Assembly (NCBI GenBank): GCA_024398475.1
Contig: JAKSJB010000002.1
Span: 62,001-126,000 of the forward strand
Direction: 5' to 3'
Length of the DNA stretch: 64,000 bases
Origin: Bacteroidaceae bacterium
Lineage (GTDB): Bacteria; Bacteroidota; Bacteroidia; Bacteroidales; Bacteroidaceae
Shown here: positions 1 to 8,742 of the stretch, piece after piece
Layout: every line of letters begins with the position of its first letter
How positions within the stretch are numbered: the stretch's first letter is position 1
Made by a program: the position numbers and the translations under genes
Notes under the pieces: generated by a model
The model's input: the letters and a program-made list of their open reading frames with translations, nothing else
Told to the model about the DNA's origin: nothing
Databases searched by the model: none

Positions 1-1
1 T

Positions 2-211
2 ACCTGCATTGAGGTATGGAATCTTGAAAGAATCAAAATAAAACCATGGGTAACTATTGAAGAATGTATCACTATCTCCGAATTACCTCCAGTTAGTATT
101 TATTGGGCAATAGCGAAAAGTAGAATACGTGTAAAGCATACGGGCAACGTTATTCTATATTCGAGAAAGGATATAATGGATTTAGCAAAAAAGGAGGTTG
201 AGTATGTCTAG
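2..211 (+). CDS. Excisionase-like helix-turn-helix protein, 3' part only
   Basis: An open frame enters from the left edge and stops at 209-211, giving about 69 residues. It reads like the small winged helix-turn-helix of excisionase/MerR-type DNA-binding proteins: a TIEE..TISELP start, a central recognition helix and a basic IRVKHTGN..LYSRKDI wing and tail. It overlaps the integrase start by 8 bases, which is usual for an xis-int pair. Its job would be to steer the direction of recombination by the integrase. The 5' end lies outside the window, so length and start are unknown. The family call rests on shape and context only. Confidence 0.55.
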   Translation, partial: TCIEVWNLERIKIKPWVTIEECITISELPPVSIYWAIAKSRIRVKHTGNVILYSRKDIMDLAKKEVEYV

Positions 212-1304
212 AGTAAAGCTAAGTTATAAGTCAATAGCAAAAGGTAAGATGAAATCCATCTATCTTGAATATAATCCATCAGTTAAAGATTCACGAGGTA
301 AAAGAGTCAGATACGAGTGTCTAAATCTTGAGATATATTCAAATCCGAATACAGAAACTCAGATTGAATATAACAGAACTATCGAAGATATAGCCGAAAG
401 AATCAGATGCGAAAGGTATATAAAACTGGTTCAGCATGATTTTTCATTCTTACCGAAAGCTAGACTTGATGAAGATTTTCTTGAATATTTCAGAATCAAT
501 GGTGATTGTCATGGGGCTAAGTACAAAAGTAGCAGACTTCATTTCGAACAGTTTTGTGATGGTAAATGCTACTTCAAAGACATCAATGCCAGCTTATGTG
601 ACCGATTTCGCTTATATCTGCTTCGCGGAAAGGGATTGTATCATAAGAACGACAGACTGTCCAGAAACACTGCGTCGTCTTACTTCAATGCCTTCTTAGG
701 TATTGTGCAGTTCGCCTATAAAGACAATATTTTGCCAGAGGACTTCTCTACCATGGTAGACAGAATAACATGGGATCACAATACAAAGAAAGAGTATCTT
801 ACAACAAGCGAGATAAAACAGTTATCTAGTACTAACTATGAAGATTGTCGAGAACTTTACGAAGCTGGACTATTTTCTATATACACAGGTCTAAGAAGAA
901 GCGATATTTTAGCATTACGCTGGGAGAACATAATATTCGAAAGAGGGCGAAAAGCATACATAAGTATTACAATGCAAAAAACTGGTACTCATGTTCAGCT
1001 CCCTTTGTCCATACAAGCAGTAAAAATACTGGGGAGTCATAAAAATAGAGGAAAGGTGTTCCCTAACTTAACTGCCACTCTAATTACTACCCATATAGAT
1101 AAATGGATTAGGAAAGCAAAGATAAATAAGCACATTACGTTTCATTGTTTTAGACACACTTTTGCTATGCAACTATTAAACAAGGGAATTGACATATATA
1201 CTATTGCGGCTCTTCTGGGCCATAAACAAGTAGCAAGTACACAGAACTATGCCAAAATAACACCAGAAAGAGTACTCGAAGCCATATTTAAGATGGACAA
1301 ATAA
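204..1304 (+). CDS. Tyrosine recombinase (phage/transposon integrase)
   Basis: A 366-residue site-specific recombinase. The catalytic set is visible: Arg231 in TGLRRSD, the HxxR pair His314/Arg317 in HCFRHTF, His340 in LLGHK and the nucleophile Tyr349 in NYAK. The N-terminal half matches the arm-binding and SAM-like core-binding layout of Bacteroidetes integrases. I chose the ATG at 204 because a strong AAGGAGG at 191-197 sits 6 bases upstream; the TTG at 198 would be too close to it. It presumably mobilised the neighbouring cargo (ATPase and GHKL/nuclease genes). No attachment site was recognised; the damaged nitroreductase at 5.16 kb is a candidate island edge. Confidence 0.93.
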   Translation: MSRVKLSYKSIAKGKMKSIYLEYNPSVKDSRGKRVRYECLNLEIYSNPNTETQIEYNRTIEDIAERIRCERYIKLVQHDFSFLPKARLDEDFLEYFRINGDCHGAKYKSSRLHFEQFCDGKCYFKDINASLCDRFRLYLLRGKGLYHKNDRLSRNTASSYFNAFLGIVQFAYKDNILPEDFSTMVDRITWDHNTKKEYLTTSEIKQLSSTNYEDCRELYEAGLFSIYTGLRRSDILALRWENIIFERGRKAYISITMQKTGTHVQLPLSIQAVKILGSHKNRGKVFPNLTATLITTHIDKWIRKAKINKHITFHCFRHTFAMQLLNKGIDIYTIAALLGHKQVASTQNYAKITPERVLEAIFKMDK

Positions 1305-1478
1305 TAACTTTTGACTACAAAAAAGATTGTTTCAACATTCTGATGGTTGATTCAATCTCTTTTGTAATTTCCCTATAACTGTTTTATATATGACACGAAA
1401 ACAAGAAACAAAACGCACAAAAACCACCTATAACAGGACGCTAACGCATTTTTTTTTGAGTTTACCGCCCTACTATCG

Positions 1479-1508
1479 CTTGTTTTTCGATTTATTTTAT
1501 TAAATTTG
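1479..1508 (+). promoter_or_regulatory. Bacteroidetes-type promoter for the DUF234 ATPase
   Basis: A -7 box TAAATTTG lies at 1501-1508, and a CTTG at 1479-1482 is a weak -33 element 18 bases upstream. The ATG of the next gene follows 25 bases later. Confidence 0.5.
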
Positions 1509-1533
1509 CAACCAAAATCAGAATAAAGGTAAT

Positions 1534-2958
1534 ATGGCTTACAAAAGTACAATCATCGGCAGAAAGCATGAACAAGACATACTTTCAAAATGCATCGAAT
1601 CTGATAAAGCAGAATTTATAGCTGTTTATGGACGAAGACGTATTGGAAAAACTTTCCTTGTAAAACAATTCTTTTCAGAGTCTTTCGATTTCTATGCAAC
1701 AGGTGTATATAAGATTTCACGATCCGAGCAACTGAAACTTTGGCAAGAACAACTTGCTAAATATAGCGGAGTAAAAAGGACAAAGCCCAAAGATTGGTTT
1801 GAGGCTTTCAGTCAATTGCGTGAATACATTGATACTGTTTGCGAAAAGGAGAAAATAGTAATATTCATAGATGAACTTCCATGGCTTGACACCCCGAAAT
1901 CTGGTTTCATACGTGCACTTGAATTGTTTTGGAATGGGTGGGCTGCAGAACGACGTGGTTTAAAATTAGTTGTATGTGGCAGTGCAACGACATGGATGAC
2001 AAACAAACTGCTTGGCGATAAGGGAGGTTTACACAACCGTGTCACCCGACCAATCCGCCTTGCACCTTTTACACTGAAAGAAACAGAGGAATACCTAAAG
2101 AGTATCAATATTGAATGGGAGCGCAAAGATGTTCTTGACACATACATGATACTCGGTGGTACACCATTTTATCTATCACTTCTTCGACCGGAGCTTACAT
2201 TATGGCAAAACATTGACGATCTTTTCTTTAGTCAGGATGCTGTACTAAAAACAGAATACAATTTCCTCTTTAATTCGCTGTTTAATGAAGCGAATATGTA
2301 TAGGCGTGTTGTTGAAGTACTAGCAACAAAACTAAAGGGAATGACAAGGTCAGAACTTATTGATCATCTAAAGGTAAAAGATAGTGGTAAGATTACGGAA
2401 GCCTTAGAAAATCTAGTAAAATGCGACTTCCTTCGTCGTTATCAAGCATTCGGAAAGAAAGAGAGGGATATGTTGTATCAACTCTCAGACATGTACACAC
2501 TCTTCTACCTACGATTTGTTAAAAACTATCATGGCATGAATGAACACGCCTGGAGTAATATGGAAGAAGGTAAGCGTAATGCATGGGCAGGATATGCTTT
2601 CGAACAGGTATGCATTCTTCACATCAATCAAATAAGGACAGCGCTTGGAATATCCGGCATTGCCAGCGATGTATGCTCCTGGACTTACCGTGGCACTGAA
2701 CAAAGTGCTCAGATTGACCTGATAATAGATCGTGGAGATAAAGCTATCGATTTATGCGAGATGAAATATTCTGACCACGAGTATGAGTTAAAGAAAGACT
2801 ATGTAGAATGGCAGCGTGAACGTAGGGATTTATTTCGAGAAGTAACAGGAACAAAGAAAACTCTTCGCCTTACAATGATAGCCTCTTCGGGAATAAAACA
2901 GAACATGTACACTTCTTCGATTCAAGGTAAGCTATCATTAGATGATCTGCTATCATAA
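1534..2958 (+). CDS. AAA-type ATPase of the archaeal-ATPase/DUF234 group
   Basis: A 474-residue P-loop ATPase. The Walker A motif is GRRRIGKT at residues 33-40 and the Walker B is IVIFIDELPWLD at about 108-119. The C-terminal third, from about residue 300, contains a winged-helix part followed by a DUF234-like region ending in a restriction-fold-like strand pattern (DLIIDRG..DLCEMKYS, a possible D..ExK). Members of this family are common in mobile and defence regions of Bacteroidetes, but their function is poorly known. It is separated from the GHKL/nuclease gene by 27 bases, so the two are probably co-transcribed. A role in defence is inferred from context. Confidence 0.85.
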   Translation: MAYKSTIIGRKHEQDILSKCIESDKAEFIAVYGRRRIGKTFLVKQFFSESFDFYATGVYKISRSEQLKLWQEQLAKYSGVKRTKPKDWFEAFSQLREYIDTVCEKEKIVIFIDELPWLDTPKSGFIRALELFWNGWAAERRGLKLVVCGSATTWMTNKLLGDKGGLHNRVTRPIRLAPFTLKETEEYLKSINIEWERKDVLDTYMILGGTPFYLSLLRPELTLWQNIDDLFFSQDAVLKTEYNFLFNSLFNEANMYRRVVEVLATKLKGMTRSELIDHLKVKDSGKITEALENLVKCDFLRRYQAFGKKERDMLYQLSDMYTLFYLRFVKNYHGMNEHAWSNMEEGKRNAWAGYAFEQVCILHINQIRTALGISGIASDVCSWTYRGTEQSAQIDLIIDRGDKAIDLCEMKYSDHEYELKKDYVEWQRERRDLFREVTGTKKTLRLTMIASSGIKQNMYTSSIQGKLSLDDLLS

Positions 2959-2985
2959 AATGTATAACGATTAAACAAAATCAAC

Positions 2986-5121
2986 ATGTCAGAATTTATC
3001 AGAGCTATCGGTATTTATTATAAAAACGAGCTGAATGCTATAAAAAAAAGTAGCACCCCACTTCAACCAGTATATGAGGCTTTCTCAAATGCATGGGAAT
3101 CGATTGCTGAGAGATTTCCACAGGAGCATTTGCGACATGGCAAAATACGAATGGAATTCCACTATACAATGGGACTCTTTCTGGATGATGCAGATAACCA
3201 CACAGCTGCATTGGATAAAATTGTAATTATTGACAATGGCGCTGGCATCAATCCTGCCAGTTACAATAGATTGTTGACATTACGAGATAATAGCAAATCT
3301 GTTTGTAATAAAGGTACTGGACGAATACAGTTTGCACACTACTTTGATGAAACCACTTTTGACAGTATGTATTCCATTGACGAACATAATGGTAAGCATA
3401 TCGTTATGACTTTATCAAAGAAGCAAGCTTTTTTGAATAATAATGCTATACTCCGCAAGGAATTTGAAGAGAGTGTCACAGACTGGCAACCATACACAAA
3501 GGTGACCTTGTTACGAATATTGGATGAGAAGAAGGATGGCAAATATTACGGAGAGATGTCACTAGAAAACATCATGATTGAACTGAAGCATCACTTTCTT
3601 GCAAGATTATGCGAAAGCCGGTCAAATCTTCCAACTATTGAACTGGTTCGATATGAAGACGGCACAGCGTTAGCCCCCATTTACATTCTTCAAGAACATA
3701 TCCCTACGGCAGACAAGACAGAGGAAATCATAGTCAAATATAGCAAGCTCGATGAGCATAATAAAGTTGTTGACACGGATCGTGCAGCCGTATTTACACT
3801 TATGTCTTTTGTTCAAAATAAAGATGCTTTGTCTCAGAATTCTCTTTATTATGTTAGCAATGGTGCTCTAGCTCAAGAAAATGCAGTTGACGGTCTGCCT
3901 AAAAAAGATTCTATTGATGGCAATCGTTATATGTTCTTGTTAAGTGGAGATTATTTTGACAATATAGATGATGATTTAAGAGGAAATCTTCATTTGGTAA
4001 AAGAAGCTGCATTCAAAAAACAGAATGAGGCAAACTTATTTGCAGAAGAAGAACTCCTGGTTGACAATATTGTTGCTCAGGCAAATGAGAAAATTGCAGA
4101 AGTATATCCTATATTCTCTGCAAAAAGGGAGGAAACTCTACGCAATTTGGATGAACTTCAGAGCATGTTCCTTATTGATGAAGAATCCGTTGAAGCATTC
4201 CGTAAGAAAGTTAAATCATCAGATAGTGACGAACACATATTATCAACGATATATAAGACAGAGATGGAAGAGATTGCTCGTCGTGATGCTGCGTTGAAAG
4301 CAGAATTTGAGAAGGTTAAAGCTCTTACACCTGATAAAAATGAATATCAACAACTGTTAAAAGAACATGTTGACGCTTTTTCAAAACTTATACCGTTGCA
4401 GAATCGCACAAATTTATCTAAGTATATAGCAAGACGCAAGTTAGTATTAGAAATCTTCAAAACAATTTTGGAGAATGAAAAGAAAAATGCAAAGAATACA
4501 GGCAGCATCAATGAAGATGTTCTGCATAATCTGATATTTCGCCAGAAAACAGATAATAATAATCCTGAAAACAGTGATATGTGGCTTCTAAACGATGAGT
4601 ATATATATTTTTCTGGAACATCTGATTTAGAACTTAAACAAATTGAGATTAACGGCAAGAAACTACTGAAAGAAATTATGACAAATGAGGAGGAAGAATA
4701 TCTTGTAAAAGCTGGACATGACGGCGGAAAACGTCGCCCAGATATTTTCTTGTTTCCAAAAGAAGGACGTTGCGTCATAGTTGAATTTAAGGCACCTGAT
4801 GTAGACGTTGCCAATCACCTACATCAAATTAACCGGTATGCTAGATTGATTAACAACTTGTCAGACCCATCATTTGGATTTCGTAAGTATTATGGCTATT
4901 TGATTGGCGAAAATATTGATATTGAAGAAATACGTGATAGTGATCCATATTTTCAGGAAGCACCTAATTTGGGCTACATATTCAAACCATATTTACCCGT
5001 GTCTGCAAAGTTTGGAAGAAAAGATGGTTCCCTATATACCGAGGTAATAAAGTATTCAGATATTTTGGAGAGAGCGCAGCATCGTAATCAAATATTTTTG
5101 GATAAACTTGATGGAAAATAG
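2986..5121 (+). CDS. GHKL ATPase fused to a PD-(D/E)XK nuclease-like C-terminus
   Basis: A 711-residue protein. The N-terminal 200 residues have GHKL (Hsp90/MutL/histidine kinase fold) ATPase boxes: an N box with Asn35 in EAFSNAWES, a G1 box DNGAGI at 83-88 and a G2-like GTGRIQ at 110-115. A charged, probably coiled-coil region spans about 350-500. The C-terminus has the core of a restriction-like nuclease: Asp586 in RRPDIF, then Glu600 and Lys602 in VEFKAP. ATPase-gated nucleases of this build are typical of anti-phage systems. It follows the DUF234 ATPase directly. I do not recognise a named system; the antiviral role is an inference. Confidence 0.72.
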   Translation: MSEFIRAIGIYYKNELNAIKKSSTPLQPVYEAFSNAWESIAERFPQEHLRHGKIRMEFHYTMGLFLDDADNHTAALDKIVIIDNGAGINPASYNRLLTLRDNSKSVCNKGTGRIQFAHYFDETTFDSMYSIDEHNGKHIVMTLSKKQAFLNNNAILRKEFEESVTDWQPYTKVTLLRILDEKKDGKYYGEMSLENIMIELKHHFLARLCESRSNLPTIELVRYEDGTALAPIYILQEHIPTADKTEEIIVKYSKLDEHNKVVDTDRAAVFTLMSFVQNKDALSQNSLYYVSNGALAQENAVDGLPKKDSIDGNRYMFLLSGDYFDNIDDDLRGNLHLVKEAAFKKQNEANLFAEEELLVDNIVAQANEKIAEVYPIFSAKREETLRNLDELQSMFLIDEESVEAFRKKVKSSDSDEHILSTIYKTEMEEIARRDAALKAEFEKVKALTPDKNEYQQLLKEHVDAFSKLIPLQNRTNLSKYIARRKLVLEIFKTILENEKKNAKNTGSINEDVLHNLIFRQKTDNNNPENSDMWLLNDEYIYFSGTSDLELKQIEINGKKLLKEIMTNEEEEYLVKAGHDGGKRRPDIFLFPKEGRCVIVEFKAPDVDVANHLHQINRYARLINNLSDPSFGFRKYYGYLIGENIDIEEIRDSDPYFQEAPNLGYIFKPYLPVSAKFGRKDGSLYTEVIKYSDILERAQHRNQIFLDKLDGK

Positions 5122-5155
5122 TTTATGTCCTCAAAAACATTCTTCTAATGATTAA

Positions 5156-5626
5156 TATACTAACGAGGCATTAAGTGATAAGGAGATAGAAACACTCTTG
5201 AACGCAGGAATGGCAACACCATCAGCATGCAACTTCCAACCATGGAGATTTGTAGTCGTAACCAACCCGGCTGTCAAGAAAGCAATAAGCGAACAAATCA
5301 AGCCAGCAGGTCCAGCTTCCAAGGCTCCTGTTGTCATCGTTGTATGCGGTGACATGGATCACACTTTTGAAGCTGCACCCGACTACTGGGCAGAGGATTG
5401 TTCAGCGGCAACAGAGAACGTCATGCTCGCAGCTCATGCTATGGGACTTGGAACTATCTGGATAGGCATCTATCCTCAGAAGGAACGATATGAACTTCTG
5501 AAGGACTTGCTCGAATTGCCCGACAATATCAAAGCATTTGGCATGATTGCCGTTGGTCATCCTGCTGAACATCCTGCACCAAAAGACAAGTGGGATGCGG
5601 ATAAGGTACATTACGAGAAATGGTAA
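5156..5626 (+). pseudogene. Nitroreductase family protein lacking its N-terminus
   Basis: The frame carries a nitroreductase (FMN-dependent NADH oxidase-like fold) from EALSDKEIETLLNAG onward, including the FMN-binding PSACNFQPWRF segment and the C-terminal IAVGHPAEHP motif. Upstream of Tyr (5156) there is an in-frame stop, and the usual first 15-25 residues with the RRSIRxY flavin-contact segment are absent. No ATG lies before the conserved part; the first is at 5210, inside it. The family normally has about 165-175 residues; about 156 remain. The gene was most likely cut by insertion or deletion at the edge of the integrase island, so it is probably inactive. Confidence 0.75.
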
Positions 5627-5631
5627 TATTA

Positions 5632-5911
5632 TTGCCGTCCAAAAGAAAGAGAGCTGTCATCTGATGGTTCTCTTTTTTTGTAGAATACAGAATCAAAGAA
5701 GTCTGTACCCTATTGAATGTAAGGCATCAATGTGTGTATAAAACATTCTATTGCCGTGCAAAAGAAAAAGAACCTCCAATGATTTCGACAAGATTGTAGA
5801 GAGATTGGCGGAGGTTCAAACTTCTGCACACAGAAATTCAAAAAGATGTTCAAATCCAAGAGCAGATTTGTGCTTGCAGAAATGTGTGAATACATTCGTG
5901 ATGAGGACTAA
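5632..5911 (+). pseudogene. Possible gene fragment next to a short direct repeat
   Basis: The word ATTGCCGTSCAAAAGAAA occurs twice (near 5633 and 5752). After the second copy, two overlapping frames look coding: one reads FDKIVERLAEV and the next reads FCTQKFKKMF..FVLAEMCEYIRDED before a stop at 5909. Together they suggest a frameshifted 3' end of an unidentified gene. No start codon or ribosome site supports expression. It could equally be chance open frame. Confidence 0.25.
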
Positions 5912-5947
5912 TCAATCTAATTTTTCGATCGTCAAAAAGCGCATTTC

Positions 5948-6059
5948 GGTTTAGTTTATCTGCTTTATATATCAACTTGGACTAAACCTTTTTGAGCAGA
6001 TTGCCACAAAATTCGGTTTAGTTTATTTTTTTTACTACATACAAGTGTTAAACTAAACC
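5948..6059. repeat. Two tandem GGTTTAG inverted repeats
   Basis: Two similar units each start with TTCGGTTTAGTTTAT. In the first, GGTTTAG (5948-5954) pairs with CTAAACC (5982-5988). In the second, an 11-base arm GGTTTAGTTTA (6015-6025) pairs perfectly with TAAACTAAACC (6049-6059). Each right arm is followed by a T run, so they could be terminators, or paired operator sites just upstream of the promoter at 6089. Confidence 0.6.
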
Positions 6060-6068
6060 TTTTTTTCT

Positions 6069-6096
6069 TTTGTTCGGCAAAAATTTTGTAACTTTG
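6069..6096 (+). promoter_or_regulatory. Promoter without a downstream ORF
   Basis: A consensus -7 box TAACTTTG is at 6089-6096 with a TTTG at 6069-6072 (spacer 16, shorter than the usual 19-21). No protein-coding frame follows for 1 kb; instead a run of hairpins begins, which suggests a non-coding transcript. Confidence 0.55.
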
Positions 6097-6102
6097 CACT
6101 CA

Positions 6103-6261
6103 GATTAGAGCTGGTTCTTAAATGACTGACATAGTGGAAATAGTAAGTTGAGATAACTCCCTTACGAATCTGTCCCCAGGGACACTTTTTTCACCCTAAT
6201 CTGTCCCTCGGAGGACGACAAAAGGCAACTCAGTGGAGTTCGGCTTTGAAACTAACGTTTC
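6103..6261 (+). ncRNA. Candidate structured RNA downstream of a promoter
   Basis: Five short perfect hairpins lie in a row: GTAAG/CTTAC (6143-6165), TGTCCC/GGGACA with a 2-nt loop (6171-6184), GTCC/GGAC (6203-6216), AACTC/GAGTT (6227-6240) and GAAAC/GTTTC (6248-6261). They start about 45 bases after the -7 box at 6089. I do not recognise the family. The 3' end is not marked by a clear terminator. Confidence 0.4.
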
Positions 6262-7068
6262 TAATTATACATCTAAATTGCTTCGATTAAGGACAAATAG
6301 AACAATATGCAAATAAAAGCATACCAACGGAAAAGAAAATTGAACAATTCTGGACGTCAAAAGAGACTCACCGTTTAAGGATTTTTGAGAGTATAAACAA
6401 ACGAAAGAAAACGTGTTAATGGCTCTTAACAATCCAAACATCGGAAAAGAAAAGACATCGCTTTTTACGAGTTTCTTTTCAACGCCTATGACAGAAACAT
6501 CAGTATTACTATAAATAGTCCGTCCCTATTCTGTCCACCGAAGTGTGATTTTTGCGAAAGATAATCTCTACTCACCTGATTATCAATGATATAAAACCCT
6601 CAATTTTCTTTTTGTATTGGAAAATAACATTCTGCATCGGCAAATAGTGAAAAATGCCACCTCAGAATGTACTATATAGCAAATGCAGTAATTAATTGAT
6701 TTCGTTTTATTTACATCATTCCTTTAATAAAATCACCGTCTTCAAACAATTCATCAAATTTAGCCAAAATCACATATTTCAAGCCATTATTTTGCTATTT
6801 TCTTTCAGTTTTGTCACCCAACGGTCACCCGAACTTCAAAAATAGTCTCTTTGGTCGCCCAGGTGACAAAACCAGAATGTATTGAATATTCTGCGGAATA
6901 GGGATTTATGTAAAACATTTAACTTTCAGATATTTATATAAAAGAATTATTGGGCAGTTCTTAAGAGGTTACCACTGAAGATATTCTAATTCTTATATTT
7001 TAGCATTGCAGATAGTTTCAAGAATGAACAACGTATCAAGTATTACACAATAGATTTTTACGAATTGA
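6262..7068. other. Gene-free stretch
   Basis: About 800 bases with many stops in all frames. The text is A/T-rich and I see no convincing gene, tRNA or terminator. A phrase GTCCGTCCCTATTCTGTCC near 6510 echoes the TCTGTCCC words of the upstream RNA candidate. The DNA is best read as decayed accessory sequence. Confidence 0.6.
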
Positions 7069-7422
7069 CAGAAGTTAAACAATCATGAAATAAGACGAGT
7101 ATGGCCATACAGACCTAATAACTTTGATATAATAGCAGAACGATGTGGTTATTCACTAAAGAACCACCACCATGCTCTTGCTGATGCAGAAGCATGTGCT
7201 GCTATTGCCATTAAGTTATTCAATCCTGGCGATGATCCATACTTCATGGAGGCAAGCGACATCATCTATCAAAAGATGAAATGCCTGTCGGAACCTGTCA
7301 AGTGTGCCCAGCTCTCCGAATACCTTAACATGGAGCGAAAGGCTGTTGATCTTGCCATGAAGCATCTAAAAGAGGACGGCAAGGTAACTTCACCGAAACG
7401 AGGATATTGGGAGATAATTTGA
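7069..7422 (+). pseudogene. 3' remnant of a DnaQ-family 3'-5' exonuclease
   Basis: An open frame of 117 codons without a usable start codon. It reads PNNFDIIAERCGYSL, then HHHALADAEACAAIAIKL, which is the Exo III motif (H-x4-D) of DnaQ/DEDDh exonucleases, followed by a small winged-helix-like tail (CAQLSEYLNMERKAVDLAMKHLKEDG). The N-terminal Exo I and Exo II motifs are missing, with stops at 7051 and 7066 in frame. It is therefore a truncated, probably inactive copy. Confidence 0.7.
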
Positions 7423-7424
7423 CC

Positions 7425-8474
7425 TCAATCTTGATCATTCATTTCAGCACCAACAATCCGATCATATAATTCTGCTGCCTCTTTTAGTTTATCCCTCATA
7501 TAGCACATGGCATAACGAGGGTATATTATTTTTATTCCAGGTCCATAAGACATGAACACGGAATACATTTCAAAATTGATAACAACGTCTATCCTGAAGA
7601 TGCAACTTCCATCCTCGGGATTTTCTTTTATAAGTTTCTGAGAACGATGAATAGGCTTCGTCTTTATATATTGACTTTGCTCAGCTGAAGCCCAGAACTT
7701 AATTCGGCGAGGTGTATTCTTGATATTCTTACTGACACCAATAACGTCGTCAAAGAAATGCTCTGAATCGAAATCAGGATTCTCACAATACGGAACATCT
7801 TCAACTGGCTCTATGCTTTTTATTCTATCAAGAGGCAGATTATAAAGCATCATATCCTTAGATCTCGATCCGAACAAAAACCATCTATTTCGGAACTCTT
7901 TCAACAGATAAGGAAAAAGAATGAACTCCGTAGGTTTTGTAGCAGTAAAAGACTGATACATGATACGAAGTGTCTGTCTATGTGCTATATAATTATATAA
8001 AGGATTAAGGAGTCTTAAACCTTTCAAATGAGGAACACTATCAAAGTGAATGATAGGTTTTCTGTTGTTTCTCGAAATAGACAGTTTATCCTGTAAACGG
8101 CTTACTACATCTGACATCTCCGAAAACTGTTCAAAATCCTCAAGTTGCCGAAGCATATCAACAGCTTCTTGCATTACCTCATAATCATTCTGAGACATTG
8201 GCATGTCTGTAATGCTGTAATCTGGATCAGCGTAACGATAATACTTATGCTCATACACCTCAATAGGTGCATTATAACCGAGCTTATCAGAGCGCATCAT
8301 TTGAATATCACCCTGAACCGTACGAATAGATACACCCTTACTGATGCCTTCCATGTCATAGAGGGCATCGCTACAGGCTTCAACCAAATCTTCAAGTGTC
8401 CAACGACGATATTTATTACGCAGACAGTTGTCTATCGTTTTGTACCTGATCAAGGCATTCTTGTTTGCCGGCAT
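7425..8474 (-). CDS. WYL-domain transcriptional regulator of the rtcB module
   Basis: A 349-residue regulator. The first 95 residues hold a winged helix-turn-helix (RKYRRWTLEDLVEAC..IRTVQGDIQMMRSDKLGY), and the middle has the WYL ligand-binding fold (TLRIMYQSF..PYLLKEFRNRWFLFG), followed by a C-terminal WCX-like region. WYL proteins sense nucleic acids or nucleotides and control defence and RNA-repair loci. It is transcribed away from rtcB. Two 21-bp palindromes lie between the two genes and a degenerate third lies at 13.69 kb, in front of its own short paralogue, so it is the likely factor that binds them. Whether it represses or activates cannot be read from the sequence. Confidence 0.88.
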   Translation of the reverse strand: MPANKNALIRYKTIDNCLRNKYRRWTLEDLVEACSDALYDMEGISKGVSIRTVQGDIQMMRSDKLGYNAPIEVYEHKYYRYADPDYSITDMPMSQNDYEVMQEAVDMLRQLEDFEQFSEMSDVVSRLQDKLSISRNNRKPIIHFDSVPHLKGLRLLNPLYNYIAHRQTLRIMYQSFTATKPTEFILFPYLLKEFRNRWFLFGSRSKDMMLYNLPLDRIKSIEPVEDVPYCENPDFDSEHFFDDVIGVSKNIKNTPRRIKFWASAEQSQYIKTKPIHRSQKLIKENPEDGSCIFRIDVVINFEMYSVFMSYGPGIKIIYPRYAMCYMRDKLKEAAELYDRIVGAEMNDQD

Positions 8475-8555
8475 ATTGAATCTTATTTTTATTGCTCGAA
8501 TTTTAATCGAAAATCACAACTTATTGATTAAGAACGATGCAAAGATACGCATTTT

Positions 8556-8576
8556 CTACGCAACCTATTTGCGTAG
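8556..8576. promoter_or_regulatory. Palindromic operator O1
   Basis: A perfect 8-5-8 palindrome: CTACGCAA, a 5-base spacer CCTAT, then TTGCGTAG. It lies 82 bases upstream of the WYL gene's start, on the side from which that gene is transcribed, so it may mediate autoregulation. Confidence 0.75.
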
Positions 8577-8625
8577 TCAACTAAAATCACACTTTTTTTC
8601 ATCGTTTTTTAGCACTTTTTTTCTA

Positions 8626-8646
8626 TTACGCAGAAAGATTGCGTAG
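8626..8646. promoter_or_regulatory. Palindromic operator O2 in the rtcB promoter
   Basis: The same 8-5-8 layout as O1, with left half TTACGCAG, spacer AAAGA and right half TTGCGTAG (two changes from O1, both in the left half). It ends 8 bases before the -7 box of rtcB, so a bound protein would occupy the -33/-7 spacer. Confidence 0.75.
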
Positions 8647-8654
8647 TGGACTTA

Positions 8655-8662
8655 TAACTTTG
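8655..8662 (+). promoter_or_regulatory. -7 box of the rtcB promoter
   Basis: A consensus TAACTTTG followed by GCAC, 80 bases before the rtcB start. A clear TTTG -33 element is not seen; the operator O2 fills the spacer instead. Confidence 0.7.
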
Positions 8663-8742
8663 CACTCGCAATTCGATAGTTCGGATGTGTTTTGAAATGA
8701 GCTAATGCACCACACATTATAAATAATTAAAAGAAGAAAACA

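Noticed and set aside
1..5155. Attachment sites of the integrase island
   Set aside because: I searched for a direct repeat between the left edge, 1305-1530 and 5120-5160 and found none that was convincing; the left end may lie outside the window.
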